This document shows, piece after piece, positions 28,683-38,141 of a DNA stretch of 64,000 nucleotides. Origin of the DNA: Halopseudomonas xinjiangensis (GTDB lineage: Bacteria > Pseudomonadota > Gammaproteobacteria > Pseudomonadales > Pseudomonadaceae); assembly GCA_011050525.1 (NCBI GenBank), contig DRFO01000017.1, positions 310,001 to 374,000 of the forward strand, in the 5' to 3' direction. Position 1 is the first letter of the stretch. Every line of letters starts with the position of its first letter. The position numbers and the translations under genes were made by a program. Under the pieces are notes generated by a model. It was not told the origin of the DNA. It did no database searches and saw nothing but the letters and a program-made list of their open reading frames with translations.

Positions 28683-29345
28683 ATGGGTCCTACCTACGAC
28701 ATACTTATAGTTGACGACCATCCCTTGTTTCGAAGCGCTTTGCGCCAAGCCTTGAGTAGTGGTCTCGATGCCACTGTCGCGTTGACCGAAGCCGGAAGTA
28801 TAGCCGAGCTGCAATCCATGCTGGATGTACGCACCGACTGGGATCTGGTCCTGCTGGATTTGAACATGCCGGGTGCCTACGGGTTTTCCGGATTGGTTCT
28901 GTTACGCAGCCAGTATCCGCAGATTCCCGTCGTAGTGATTTCTGCACAGGAAGAGGCTGCGGTGTACAAACGCGCCAGGGATTTCGGTGCGAGTGGTTTC
29001 ATACCCAAGTCGTCGACTCTTGAAGGTATCCAGCAGGCGGTGCGGGATGTGTTGGAAGGTGGTCTCAGCTGGCCACTCCAACAGCCCGGTGACGGCGGCC
29101 CGCTGTCGCTGGAGGAGCAGGCGATAAGCGCCCAGCTTGCTAGCCTTACCCCCCAACAGTTCCGGGTGCTGACGATGGTTTGTGACGGGCTGCTCAACAA
29201 ACAGATTGCCTACGAGCTCAACGTATCCGAAGCGACAATCAAGGCCCACGTGACGGCGATTTTCCGAAAGCTCAACGTTCGTACCCGCACTCAGGCCGCC
29301 CTGGCGCTGCAACATATGGAGCTGGCCAAGGCCAGCCATCAATAG
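28683..29345 (+). CDS. erdR: LuxR-type response regulator (CrbR/ErdR)
   Basis: DNA-binding response regulator of 220 residues. REC domain 5-125, with acidic pair in ILIVDDHPLFR, phospho-acceptor Asp in LVLLDLNMPGAYG and Lys in IPKSS. C-terminal HTH of the LuxR/GerE type: LTPQQFRVLTMVCDGLLNKQIAYELNVSEATIKAHVTA. Size, sequence style and the following dgkA match ErdR/CrbR, which with the CrbS/MxtR kinase activates acetyl-CoA synthetase and acetate or ethanol use. That kinase is encoded one gene downstream here. The start could be the ATG at 28683 or a TTG six codons earlier. It is in one unit with dgkA, 11 bases apart. Confidence 0.85.
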   Translation: MGPTYDILIVDDHPLFRSALRQALSSGLDATVALTEAGSIAELQSMLDVRTDWDLVLLDLNMPGAYGFSGLVLLRSQYPQIPVVVISAQEEAAVYKRARDFGASGFIPKSSTLEGIQQAVRDVLEGGLSWPLQQPGDGGPLSLEEQAISAQLASLTPQQFRVLTMVCDGLLNKQIAYELNVSEATIKAHVTAIFRKLNVRTRTQAALALQHMELAKASHQ

Positions 29346-29356
29346 AGCAGTGCTGA

Positions 29357-29728
29357 ATGATTGAAAATCCCTACAAGGGCGTGACCGGCCTGCGTCGTAT
29401 CGGGCGGGCGCTCGGCTATTCACTGGATGGGCTTGTTGTGGCCTACCGCGGTGAGGCGGCTTTCCGCCAACTGGTGTGGTTGGCAGTGGTTCTGATACCC
29501 ATAGCTGCGTTTCTCCCTGAGCCGCCAATTGCCAAGGCCTTGTTGATAGGCGTGGTGATGGTGTCCCTGATAGTCGAGCTGCTCAATTCCGCCATCGAGG
29601 CTGCAATCGATCGAATCTCTCTGGAGCGCCATCCCTTGTCCAAGGCTGCCAAGGACATGGGCAGCGCGGCGCAGATGCTTAGTTTGATAATGATCGGGGT
29701 CGTTTGGGGGCTGGTGCTGCTGGGCTGA
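29357..29728 (+). CDS. dgkA: Diacylglycerol kinase
   Basis: Small trimeric inner-membrane kinase that phosphorylates diacylglycerol to phosphatidate, recycling lipid from osmoregulated glucan and LPS decoration. The 123-residue protein has an amphipathic N-terminus and three spans at about 35-53, 55-75 and 100-121. The active-site motifs are EAAFRQ (Glu34 region), ELLNSAIEAAIDR and KDMGSAAQ. Length is standard. It is sandwiched between erdR and the CrbS-type kinase gene on the same strand, 94 bases before the latter. Confidence 0.95.
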   Translation: MIENPYKGVTGLRRIGRALGYSLDGLVVAYRGEAAFRQLVWLAVVLIPIAAFLPEPPIAKALLIGVVMVSLIVELLNSAIEAAIDRISLERHPLSKAAKDMGSAAQMLSLIMIGVVWGLVLLG

Positions 29729-29822
29729 TGGGCTCAGGCCTGCGACTTATGTATGGTATCCGGCCGCTGGGCAAACGCACTTCGCCCTGCCAGACTAACC
29801 CATCTCCATTAAGGGCTGATCA

Positions 29823-32800
29823 TTGCGCATGATGCTCTCCGGCGGCCTGGTTGCCACCATATTCCTGTTGTACATGGCTCTGCTGTTCGCTATAGCCTTC
29901 TGGGGTGACCGGCGGTCCGGCGAGTTCAATCCGCGCTTGCGAGTCTGGGTTTACAGTCTGTCGCTTGCGGTATGGTGCACCAGCTGGACTTTTTTTGGCG
30001 CCGTAGGCATGGCGTCGGGGCAGATATGGGGTTTTCTGCCCATTTACCTCGGCCCGGTGATTTTGTTCCTCTTCGGCTGGCGACTTTACGCGCGCATGAT
30101 CGCCATCAGCAAGCAGGAAAATATCACTTCTATTGCCGACTTCATCGCTTCGCGCTATGGCAAATCGCAAGGTCTGGCGGTAGTCATCACCCTGCTGTGC
30201 CTGGTCAGCGTGTTGCCCTACATCGCCCTTCAGCTCAAGGGCATCGTCCTCGGGTACACCCTGCTCAGCGGGCCGGTGATGACGGAAGGCGTGGAAGCCG
30301 CAGAAGGACCCGGTGCGCAGGATACGGCGCTGGTGGTCACCCTGGTGCTGGCGCTTTTCACGATCCTGTTCGGTACTCGCAGTCTCGACGCAACCGAGCA
30401 CCATCGCGGCATGATGCTCGCCATCGCCTTTGAGTCGCTGGTCAAATTGCTGGCCTTTCTGGCGGTGGGTGCGTTTGTTACCTTCAGCCTGTTTGGCGGC
30501 TTCGCTGATCTGGTCGACCGCGCCCGCGATAGCGCGGAGCTGGCAGATTACTGGCAGCGGGAGACGCTTTACACCAGCCTGCTGTTTCAAACCTTTGTAG
30601 CGGTGCTGGCCTTCCTGTGTCTGCCGCGCCAGTTTCAGGTAGCGGTTGTCGAGAATATCGAATCGGGTGATCTGCGTTTGGCGCGCTGGGTATTCCCTGC
30701 CTATATTCTGCTGGCTGCACTGTTTGTGGTGCCGATCAGCCTGGCTGGTCAGATGACGCTGGGTCCGGCGGTTTCCCCTGATTCCTATGTCATCAGCATC
30801 CCCTTGATGGAAGGCCAGCCGGTACTGGCTCTGCTAGCTTTTCTCGGGGGAGCCTCTGCCGCGACCGGGATGGTGGTGGTCGCCGCCATTGCCTTGAGCA
30901 CCATGGTGTCGAACGATGTGGTGCTGCCCCTTTTGCTGCGCAAGAACAGCCATCCCGAGCGTTCTTACGAAGAGTTCCGCGGGTGGTTGCTCAATGTCAG
31001 ACGGACCAGCATTCTGGTTATTCTACTGCTGGCATACCTTGTCTACAGGTTGATCGGGTCGGCGGGCAGCCTGGCGAACATTGGACAGATTGCCTTTGCC
31101 GCCATCGCTCAGTTGGCCCCGGCAATGTTTGGCGCGTTGTTCTGGAAACAGGCTAACCGTACCGGCGTGTTCGCCGGGCTCATCGTCGGCGTAAGCCTGT
31201 GGTTATATCTGTTGATCCTGCCGGTGGTGGGCAGCGGTTTCGGCTGGGACCTGGACGGCTGGCCACTACTGGACAGTCTGCATACTCGCTCACTGGGATT
31301 ACCGGTAGACAGCATCACCCTTGGCAGCCTCATCGCCCTGACGTGCAATTTCCTGGTCTTTGTGATCGTTTCCCAGTCCAGCCGTACCCGCGTTCTTGAG
31401 CATTGGCAGGCGAGTCGTTTCGTCAATCAGGATGGGCAGCAGTGGGCCGACGGGCCAAGCCGTTCTTTATTGCGAGTGACGGTGGAAGACCTGCTCGCGC
31501 TCGCCTCCCGATTTGTAGGGGAGGATCGGGCGCAGACCAGCTTTAGCCGTTTTGCAGAGGCCCAGGGCGTCAGCTTCAGCTCGACCCAAGTAGCCAACAG
31601 CAGCTGGATTACCCATACCGAACGATTGCTCGCCGGGGTCCTCGGTGCGTCTTCGGCACGGGTGGTGGTGAAGGCGGCGATTGAGGGCCGCGACATGCAG
31701 TTCGACGATGTGGTGCGAATCGTCGATGAGGCATCCGAGCTGTTGCAGTTCAATCGGGGCCTGCTGCAGGGGGCAATCGAGAACATTACCCAGGGCATCA
31801 GCGTAGTAGACAAGGAATTGCGCCTGGTGGCCTGGAATCGTCGATACCTGGAAATGTTCGGTTATCCGGAGGGGTTGATCGCGATCGGTCGTCCAGTGGC
31901 GGATATCATTCTGTGTAACGCCCAGCGAGGTTTATGTGGCCCTGGCGATCCTCAAACTCATGTGCACAAGCGCATTAGCTGGATGAAGCAGGGCACGGCG
32001 CATCGCTCGGAACGTTTGTTTCCCAATGGCCGGGTCATTGAGATTATCGGCAACCCCATGCCTGGTGGCGGGTTTGTGATGAGCTTTACCGACATCACGG
32101 CCTTCAAGGAAGCTGAAACCGGCCTCAAGAATGCCAATGAAAGCCTGGAGCAAAGGGTCGCGGAGCGCACCCGCGAGCTATCGACATTGAACGAGGCGTT
32201 GATTCAGGCCAAGGCACAGACCGAGCGCGCCAGCCAGTCCAAGACGCGCTTCCTTACGGCGGTCAGCCATGATCTCATGCAACCAATGAACGCCGCCCGG
32301 CTGTTTTCTGCCTCGTTGTCACATCAGCCCAGTCTGCCTGAAGAGGCCGCAGAACTGGTACGGCATCTGGATACGTCCTTGCGGTCCGCCGAGGATCTCA
32401 TTTCCGATCTGCTGGATATATCCCGCCTCGAAGCTGGCCGGATCAATCCGGAGTGGAGCGATTTTGCGCTGTCAGAACTGTTCGATACGCTACGCATAGA
32501 GTTCGGCGCGCTGGCGGGAGATCAGAGAGTTGATTTGAGGGTGCACGGGAGCCGCTTGCGGGTAAGAAGCGACATGCGGTTGTTGCGCAGAATTCTGCAG
32601 AATTTTCTGACTAACGCTTTCCGGTACGCCGGACGCTCACGTGTTTTGCTCGGGGTGCGACGCGTTGCCGGACAAGTGCGCATCGAGGTGTGGGACCAGG
32701 GTCCCGGTATTCCGCGAGACAAGCTGCAAGTTATCTTCGAGGAATTTCAGCGGCTTGATAGTCACCGCACCCAGGCGGAAAAGGGGTTGGGGCTGGGTTT

Positions 32801-33326
32801 GGCCATCGCCGATGGCCTGTGCCGGGTGCTGGGTCACGAGCTGGCTGTGCGCTCCTGGCCGGGAAGCGGCAGTGTATTCAGCGTGGTCTTGCCAGTGGCG
32901 CGCTATGGCGTGACATCGAGGGACGCTGCCCAATCACCAGCGGCGCTTGCGCTGAGCGGTGCTCAGGTTCTGTGTATCGATAACGAGCCTAATATTCTTA
33001 CCGGCATGCGCAGTCTGCTGGGCAGATGGCAGTGCCACGTTGCAACTGCCCGGGACCGGGCCGAGGTGGCTCAGGTTATGGCTGAAGGTTTTCGGCCACA
33101 GTTGGTCCTGGTAGATTTTCACCTGGACCAGGGCGATACCGGACTTGAGCTCATGATCTGGCTACGGGAGATGCTCGGTGCGGAACTGCCGGGGGTGGTC
33201 ATCAGCGCCGACGGCCGCAGCGAGCTGATTACCCGGATCAAACTGGCCGGGCTCGACTACCTGCCGAAGCCGGTCAAGCCCGCCGCGTTGCGGGCGCTCA
33301 TCAGCCGTTATGTCGAACTGCGCTAG
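29823..33326 (+). CDS. Solute symporter-hybrid histidine kinase (CrbS/MxtR type)
   Basis: Membrane sensor of 1167 residues joining a transporter to a kinase. In order: SLC5-like Na+/solute symporter with about 13 spans (1-525), a STAC-like linker (about 530-620), PAS (650-755), coiled coil (765-800), HisKA with phospho-acceptor His816 (FLTAVSHDLMQPMNAAR), HATPase (905-1020, DQGPGIPRDKL and GLGLGLAIADGL) and a C-terminal REC with Asp1098 (LVLVDFHLD). This is the architecture of CrbS/MxtR, partner of ErdR/CrbR in acetate control. The start is probably the TTG at 29823, seven bases after AAGGG; ATGs at 29829 and 29832 are alternatives. Close linkage to erdR supports the pairing. Confidence 0.9.
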   Translation: MRMMLSGGLVATIFLLYMALLFAIAFWGDRRSGEFNPRLRVWVYSLSLAVWCTSWTFFGAVGMASGQIWGFLPIYLGPVILFLFGWRLYARMIAISKQENITSIADFIASRYGKSQGLAVVITLLCLVSVLPYIALQLKGIVLGYTLLSGPVMTEGVEAAEGPGAQDTALVVTLVLALFTILFGTRSLDATEHHRGMMLAIAFESLVKLLAFLAVGAFVTFSLFGGFADLVDRARDSAELADYWQRETLYTSLLFQTFVAVLAFLCLPRQFQVAVVENIESGDLRLARWVFPAYILLAALFVVPISLAGQMTLGPAVSPDSYVISIPLMEGQPVLALLAFLGGASAATGMVVVAAIALSTMVSNDVVLPLLLRKNSHPERSYEEFRGWLLNVRRTSILVILLLAYLVYRLIGSAGSLANIGQIAFAAIAQLAPAMFGALFWKQANRTGVFAGLIVGVSLWLYLLILPVVGSGFGWDLDGWPLLDSLHTRSLGLPVDSITLGSLIALTCNFLVFVIVSQSSRTRVLEHWQASRFVNQDGQQWADGPSRSLLRVTVEDLLALASRFVGEDRAQTSFSRFAEAQGVSFSSTQVANSSWITHTERLLAGVLGASSARVVVKAAIEGRDMQFDDVVRIVDEASELLQFNRGLLQGAIENITQGISVVDKELRLVAWNRRYLEMFGYPEGLIAIGRPVADIILCNAQRGLCGPGDPQTHVHKRISWMKQGTAHRSERLFPNGRVIEIIGNPMPGGGFVMSFTDITAFKEAETGLKNANESLEQRVAERTRELSTLNEALIQAKAQTERASQSKTRFLTAVSHDLMQPMNAARLFSASLSHQPSLPEEAAELVRHLDTSLRSAEDLISDLLDISRLEAGRINPEWSDFALSELFDTLRIEFGALAGDQRVDLRVHGSRLRVRSDMRLLRRILQNFLTNAFRYAGRSRVLLGVRRVAGQVRIEVWDQGPGIPRDKLQVIFEEFQRLDSHRTQAEKGLGLGLAIADGLCRVLGHELAVRSWPGSGSVFSVVLPVARYGVTSRDAAQSPAALALSGAQVLCIDNEPNILTGMRSLLGRWQCHVATARDRAEVAQVMAEGFRPQLVLVDFHLDQGDTGLELMIWLREMLGAELPGVVISADGRSELITRIKLAGLDYLPKPVKPAALRALISRYVELR

Positions 33327-33410
33327 ACCAACTGTATGCCGGCAACTGTATCTTGAAGCCAACCCTGGCGGCTTGCTACCGTGGGCGGCCGCTACCTAGA
33401 GTTCCAGATC

Positions 33411-34148
33411 ATGTCATCGCGTCTGAAGGAAGCCCTCCTGGGAGCCCGGGATACCATTCCCATGCTGGTAGGTGCATTGCCATTCGGCATCATCTTCGGG
33501 ACGCTGGCGGTGTCGGCTGGATTGTCTGTCAGCGCTACCCTGGCCATGTCTGCGTTTGTTTTCGCCGGGTCGGCACAGTTCATCGCGATCAGTCTCATCG
33601 CCTCAGGGTCGGGACTGGCGGTAATCCTGATCACCACGCTGATCGTCAATCTGCGCCATATGCTCTACAGCGCCAGCCTGTTGCCCTACATCAGGCATTT
33701 GCCCCAGCGCTGGCGTATCCCCCTGGCGTTCTGGCTGACCGACGAAAGTTACGCTGTAGTCCAGAGTTATTACCTCCAGCCCGGGATTTCGTCGCCTCAC
33801 AAGCACTGGTATTTCCTGGGGTCATGCCTGGCCATGTACAGCAACTGGTTCGCCTGTACTGTGATTGGCGTCGTGCTGGGTCACGCCTTGCCGGGCATGG
33901 CCGATTGGGGATTGGACTTTGCCATGGTGGCAACCTTCATCGGTATCGTGGTCCCGCTGTTGCGGACCAGGCCAATGCTGGCCGCTGCACTGGCGGCCGC
34001 CGCCGTAGCATTGCTGGCGCACTCTCTGCCCTACAAACTGGGGCTCATGCTTGCTGCGCTGTGCGGCGTGATTGCCGGGGTAACGGCCGAGCGGCTCAAT
34101 CGATCTTCCTGCAATCAGATCGAGGAGGGCACCAATGAACACCTTTGA
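33411..34148 (+). CDS. azlC: AzlC family branched-chain amino acid exporter subunit
   Basis: Large subunit of a two-part exporter for branched-chain amino acids, inner membrane. The 245-residue protein has the family opening [20 protein letters not shown], then [13 protein letters not shown] and [20 protein letters not shown], with about seven spans. The start at 33411 is weak in ribosome binding site; a GTG at 33381 is an alternative but adds residues unlike the family. Its end overlaps azlD by 14 bases, indicating translational coupling. Confidence 0.9.
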   Translation: MSSRLKEALLGARDTIPMLVGALPFGIIFGTLAVSAGLSVSATLAMSAFVFAGSAQFIAISLIASGSGLAVILITTLIVNLRHMLYSASLLPYIRHLPQRWRIPLAFWLTDESYAVVQSYYLQPGISSPHKHWYFLGSCLAMYSNWFACTVIGVVLGHALPGMADWGLDFAMVATFIGIVVPLLRTRPMLAAALAAAAVALLAHSLPYKLGLMLAALCGVIAGVTAERLNRSSCNQIEEGTNEHL

Positions 34149-34464
34149 GATAACAATGGTCACCGGCATGGCGCTGATTACCTTCGGGATTCGCTACGCG
34201 CTGTTCGCCGCGGGCAACCGGGTACGTTTCAACCCCTTGGTAACGCAGGCGTTGAACTACGTTCCCGTGGCCGTCCTGACGGCGATCGTCGCACCCGCGA
34301 TGTTCATGCCGAACGCGGAGAAGGGCTTGGATATCGCCCTTGATAATGCCTACCTGATTGGCGGCCTGGCAGCCATCGTGATCGCCGCCAGGTGGCGAAA
34401 GCTGTTGGCTACCATCGCGGGAGGCATGTCGTGCTTCTTTCTGTGGCGATGGTTGTTCAACTGA
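34135..34464 (+). CDS. azlD: AzlD family exporter small subunit
   Basis: Small membrane partner of AzlC, 109 residues with four spans. It shows the family features [12 protein letters not shown] and [23 protein letters not shown]. It starts inside azlC (14-base overlap). Its TGA at 34462-34464 is immediately followed by the stop codon of the convergent MFS gene at 34465, leaving no spacer at all. Confidence 0.9.
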   Translation: MNTFEITMVTGMALITFGIRYALFAAGNRVRFNPLVTQALNYVPVAVLTAIVAPAMFMPNAEKGLDIALDNAYLIGGLAAIVIAARWRKLLATIAGGMSCFFLWRWLFN

Positions 34465-35694
34465 CTACCACAGCGCAGCACGCCCGCTGCGAATAGCCAC
34501 GATCATCAGGCTCAGCGCTGCCAGTGAGATGATTGTGGTGAAGCCCAGTACCGTCGGGCCAAAACCGATCACGTCACTGACAAAGCCCACGCCTAGCACC
34601 ACGGTGGCCATGGTCAGATAGGCCATCAGATAAAAAGCCGAGATTATCCCGCCGCGCTCTGCCGGCGGGGCCACCTGGCTGATCGACGCGATCGCCACGA
34701 CACCTGTTGCGCCCGCTCCGGCAGCGGTGGCCAGCGTGGCGAACGTAAACAGCCACGGCGAGCTGAGAATGACTGCCGCTGCCATCACTAACAGACCGGA
34801 GATAAGGGTGCTCGGCCCTACGATCAACAGGCGGTTCATCGGTTGTTTCTGGCAGGCAAACTGGCTGAACCCCGCCATCAGTTGCCAGGCGGCGGCAAAA
34901 AGCCCGGCCTTGGCGCGATCATCAATACCCACCAGGCTGGTCGCCAACGACGGGCCCAGCGAGGCGTACAGGCTTCCGGTCGACCATGCCAGGCATATGG
35001 CCGCCGCAGCAAATATGAAAGCGCCCAGCAGTTCACGCGGAACCTTGATCGTAGTGGGACGCCAGGCCCGAAGGCTGAAGCTTTTTTGCCGTTGGCCGAT
35101 ATGGGCTGGCCAGGGGGCAGTGAGCAGCAGCACTATCGCGGCCAGGCTCAGGCCTATAACCACCAGGAAAGGCCAGGTATCCGCACCGGTTTCCCAGCGT
35201 AGAGCCAGGGAGCTCACCGTCGGGCCGGCGAAGGCACCCAGGGTAAAGAACAGGGCGGACAGCGTTGCGGCCCGGGTCCAGTTTTCGTTGGGCTCAAGCT
35301 CCACCAGCGCGGCAGAAGCTGCTCCGGTGACAATGCCGGTGCCTATACCCGTCAGGATCCGTGCGATACCCAGCCAGTAAATGCCCTCAGCGAACAAGAA
35401 AACAACTCCCCCCGTCAGGATGAAGAGCATGCCCGGCACCAGCATCTGCCTGCGCCCGAGCTTGTCCGACAGTGAACCAAGTGTCAGCAGCGTGCTCACC
35501 ACCCCCAATACATAAATCGAGAATACGCCGGTCAAGGCTGCAGAGGAAAATCCCCAGCGTGCTTGCCAGACGGAGTACAGAGGAGTGGGCAGGTTGCTGG
35601 CAAAAATAGCGGTGAAAATCGCCATCAGCGCCGCCGCCATAGCCAACGAACGTCTGTTTTCGGGGGCCGTTGAGCCCGCATTGGGAGGCGGCAT
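34465..35694 (-). CDS. MFS transporter
   Basis: Major facilitator permease of 409 residues with 12 predicted spans. The cytoplasmic loop 2-3 motif reads GSLSDKLGRRQML (about residue 75), and the loop between spans 4 and 5 contains ARILTGIGTGIVTGA, the pattern of drug-efflux-type carriers. The ATG at 35694 follows AAGGTG by six bases. Nothing in the surroundings points to a substrate. Converges with azlD without a gap. Confidence 0.88.
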   Translation of the reverse strand: MPPPNAGSTAPENRRSLAMAAALMAIFTAIFASNLPTPLYSVWQARWGFSSAALTGVFSIYVLGVVSTLLTLGSLSDKLGRRQMLVPGMLFILTGGVVFLFAEGIYWLGIARILTGIGTGIVTGAASAALVELEPNENWTRAATLSALFFTLGAFAGPTVSSLALRWETGADTWPFLVVIGLSLAAIVLLLTAPWPAHIGQRQKSFSLRAWRPTTIKVPRELLGAFIFAAAAICLAWSTGSLYASLGPSLATSLVGIDDRAKAGLFAAAWQLMAGFSQFACQKQPMNRLLIVGPSTLISGLLVMAAAVILSSPWLFTFATLATAAGAGATGVVAIASISQVAPPAERGGIISAFYLMAYLTMATVVLGVGFVSDVIGFGPTVLGFTTIISLAALSLMIVAIRSGRAALW

Positions 35695-35790
35695 CAGTGC
35701 ACCTTTGATCGCGATAAAAAACGCAATTATCGCAGAGACGACGGGCGTGCGCCCGGCTGATTGGCTCCGATACGACTGCTGATTTGCGGC

Positions 35791-36858
35791 CTATAAGCGA
35801 GGGGCCGAGATTGTCTCGCCCATTCCGCTAGACCAGTCGCTGAGCGACAGGGGGTAATCCGGGTCTATTGCTCGGCGGGTGATGTCAGCTAGCCGACCGG
35901 TATCCGCGGCAGGCACGGGCCAATATTCGGCATCGGCAACAGGCTTGAACTCACCGTTCTCGCCATTTCTCGACGCCAGGGCAAACCGGAATGGGTGATA
36001 GCCCGGCATGCCAAGGCGCAGGTCCGTCACCACCCAATTATTGTCGATCAGGTCATACCGCAGCATGTCGTCGGTAAACCAGCGCAGGCGCTGGTGTTGG
36101 GCTGAGTTTTCGAGTGCTTGCACGGCAACGCTGGCATTGCGCGGCAGCTTCTCCAATTCAGGCGACTCGTTGTCCATCCAGCTCACCAGCCCCTCGTAGT
36201 AGTCATCACCGTCTATGGCGACAACCCTCCACAGCAGCGTGTTGAAAGGCGTTGGCGCCACGAAGGTAGCTTGCGGCTCGATACCGGCTGCTGCCAGCGA
36301 TTCATCAAGGCGATTTTCCGCCATCTGTTTGCTGATCAGCGTGCTGCCCAGATAAAGGCTGCTCAGGGCCAGCGCCACAAACTGCAGGCAAACACCCTTG
36401 TGCCGCATACCCATGATCAATCCGCCAATTACCGCAACCAGGAGCGGCACCGTATATAGCGGATCAATGATGAAAATACTGGAGATGGCCACCGGAGTGC
36501 TGGCAATCGGCCAGAACAACTGGGTCCCGTACGTAGTAAAGGCGTCAAGCAGCACGTGAGTCAGAAGTACCAGACCGATGCTCGCAAATAGCCTGTTGCG
36601 TGAATAATCAGCGTGAGGAAAGCGGCGGCGTACCAGCCAGGTCATCGCCAGGGCAACAGCTCCCAGCACAAAGAGCGAGTGGCTGAAACCGCGGTGGTAG
36701 GTCATGTCCGCCACCGCATCCCCAAAATCCACCAGCACATCCATATCAGGCAGGGTCCCAAGGAAGGCCCCATAGATAAGCGCCTTGCGCCCCTGCCAGC
36801 GGCCCAGCATTGCGCCCTGCACGGAGGCACCCAGTACCGCCTGAGTAATCGTATCCAT
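35791..36858 (-). CDS. Membrane-bound metal-dependent hydrolase (YdjM/DUF457 family)
   Basis: Predicted inner-membrane protein of 355 residues. The N-terminal half has the family's conserved acidic and histidine residues around membrane helices: MDTITQAVLGASVQGAMLG, GTLPDMDVLVDF, YHRGFSHSLF and THVLLDAFTTYGTQLFWP. The C-terminal 170 residues are soluble, with tryptophan- and aspartate-rich segments. Family members are called metal-dependent hydrolases from these residues, but no reaction is established. It stands alone on the minus strand. Confidence 0.83.
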   Translation of the reverse strand: MDTITQAVLGASVQGAMLGRWQGRKALIYGAFLGTLPDMDVLVDFGDAVADMTYHRGFSHSLFVLGAVALAMTWLVRRRFPHADYSRNRLFASIGLVLLTHVLLDAFTTYGTQLFWPIASTPVAISSIFIIDPLYTVPLLVAVIGGLIMGMRHKGVCLQFVALALSSLYLGSTLISKQMAENRLDESLAAAGIEPQATFVAPTPFNTLLWRVVAIDGDDYYEGLVSWMDNESPELEKLPRNASVAVQALENSAQHQRLRWFTDDMLRYDLIDNNWVVTDLRLGMPGYHPFRFALASRNGENGEFKPVADAEYWPVPAADTGRLADITRRAIDPDYPLSLSDWSSGMGETISAPRL

Positions 36859-36971
36859 TCTGTCTATCTCTTTTTGCGAGCGGCCAGATTACTGGAACGC
36901 AGGGCCGCAGAGTCAGCTAAATCGATACGATTTTTTTCAGGAGAGGCGGAGGAAAAGTCGCTGGACGCCAC

Positions 36972-37661
36972 TCAGAGCGCGTGCTCCTTGTCTAGTTCGA
37001 TGGACTGGTCGAGTAATTCAAGCAAGGCCTTGCGCGCTTTCAGCTTGGTATTTCGGAACGCAGTCATGTTCAGCTTCGTTAGCTGTCTGGCCATGTCCAT
37101 CGTCTGGGCTTCGAGTTGCTCCGCCGGAACTACCTTGTCCAGAAAACCAGCGGTTACCGCGTCGGCCGGGTCAAACATCTCGGCGTTGATGACCGAGCGA
37201 TTGAACGCCGCAGCAGACAGGCGTGCGCGGGACAGCTCAATGCCCACGTGGTGCATGGTGATGCCAATCGCGACTTCATTCAGGCCGATCTTGAACGGGC
37301 CTTCTGTGCCGATCCGGTAGTCAGCCGAGAGCAGAATGAAAGCGCCTTTGGCAATCGCATGTCCGGTACAGGCGACCACCACCGGGTAAGGATGGGAGAG
37401 CATGCGGCGCGCCAGGGTTGATCCTGACGCAACCAGCGCCTTGGCCGCGTCTGCCCCCGAGGTCATGATTTTCAGATCGTAGCCGCCCGACAGAATGCCT
37501 GGCTTGCCGCTGATGACGACGACCGCTCGGTCCTTTTCAGCTTGATCCAGCGCAGCGTTGAAGGCGGCAATCACATCCGTCGAGATGGCGTTGACCTTGC
37601 CGTTGTCCAGACTCAACCGCGCAATGCCATCGGAAAAACTGTAGGAAACGAGCTCGCTCAT
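36972..37661 (-). CDS. Crotonase/enoyl-CoA hydratase family protein
   Basis: CoA-thioester enzyme of the crotonase fold, 229 residues. The oxyanion-hole segment LSGGYDLKIM and the second element GHAIAKGAFILLSADYRIG are present, followed by FKIGLNEVAIGITMHH. The position of the first catalytic Glu of true hydratases (in GGGCEL) is hydrophobic here, while the second Glu (NEVAIG) is kept, so a hydratase is doubtful; isomerase or other CoA chemistry is possible. The start at 37661 (MSELVSYSFSDG) has GAGG upstream; an opening 21 codons earlier is out of family. Single gene. Confidence 0.85.
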   Translation of the reverse strand: MSELVSYSFSDGIARLSLDNGKVNAISTDVIAAFNAALDQAEKDRAVVVISGKPGILSGGYDLKIMTSGADAAKALVASGSTLARRMLSHPYPVVVACTGHAIAKGAFILLSADYRIGTEGPFKIGLNEVAIGITMHHVGIELSRARLSAAAFNRSVINAEMFDPADAVTAGFLDKVVPAEQLEAQTMDMARQLTKLNMTAFRNTKLKARKALLELLDQSIELDKEHAL

Positions 37662-37787
37662 TGGATGAGTCCTCACATGGAATCCGGCCGGGAATGGCCA
37701 CACAATGTTGCAGTGTACCAACATAAATATGACCGGCGAGTCTGCACGAAACGCGCTTGCCCCGGCGAACTTTCAATCAAATAGCGT

Positions 37788-37816
37788 TTGCTAAAACTGA
37801 GTTGTTTCGGTAAATT
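37788..37816 (+). promoter_or_regulatory. Promoter of tRNA-Ser
   Basis: TTGCTA (37788-37793) and TAAATT (37811-37816) are separated by exactly 17 bases and followed by a GC-rich discriminator GCGCGCC, as in stringently controlled stable-RNA promoters. The start of transcription would be near 37823, 35 bases before the mature tRNA. Confidence 0.6.
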
Positions 37817-37857
37817 AGCGCGCCTTGGAGCCGGGGGTTACCCCAGTTCCAGGATCC

Positions 37858-37948
37858 GGAGAGGTGTCCGAGTGGCTGAAGGAGCACGCCTGGAAAGTGT
37901 GTATACGTTAATAGCGTATCGAGGGTTCGAATCCCTCTCTCTCCGCCA
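37858..37948 (+). tRNA. tRNA-Ser (anticodon GGA)
   Basis: Class II tRNA of 91 bases including an encoded CCA end. The acceptor stem GGAGAGG pairs with TCTCTCC (one G-U), the discriminator is G, and the anticodon loop CTGGAAA gives GGA for UCC/UCU codons. The long variable arm lies between the anticodon and T arms, and the T arm contains GGTTCGAATCC. Reading frames that cross it on both strands are the well-known false ORFs of tRNA-Ser. Confidence 0.97.
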
Positions 37949-37960
37949 GATAGCGACAAC

Positions 37961-37990
37961 AAGGCCCCGTTAATCGGGGCCTTGTTGTTT
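37961..37990 (+). terminator. Terminator after tRNA-Ser
   Basis: A 9-bp perfect stem (37961-37969 with 37975-37983, loop ttaat) is followed by GTTGTTTC. It is 12 bases past the CCA end. Confidence 0.8.
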
Positions 37991-38080
37991 CTGCGTTTCG
38001 CTGTCCATGCGTTTAATAATGCCCGGTAGCGAGCTCTTCAAGCGGACGCATTTGCGACGCTTATTTTTCGTGTAAGTCTT

Positions 38081-38121
38081 TGCTGTATCCTTGATGACTA
38101 TGCTGTAACACCTTGTAGTCA
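38081..38121 (+). promoter_or_regulatory. Candidate operator of the toxin-antitoxin operon
   Basis: Two direct copies of TGCTGTA (38081-38087 and 38101-38107) are 20 bases apart, and an inverted pair TGACTA (38095-38100) / TAGTCA (38116-38121) overlaps them, just ahead of the antitoxin start at 38142. Ribbon-helix-helix antitoxins normally bind such repeats to autoregulate. No footprint is implied. Confidence 0.35.
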
Positions 38122-38141
38122 CCGATTACGAGGGTATAGCC

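Noticed and set aside
37777-37973. Two reading frames of about 61 codons, one on each strand, over tRNA-Ser
   Set aside because: They are the familiar false ORFs produced by tRNA-Ser sequence (for example GERGIRTLDTLL); the tRNA explains the region fully.
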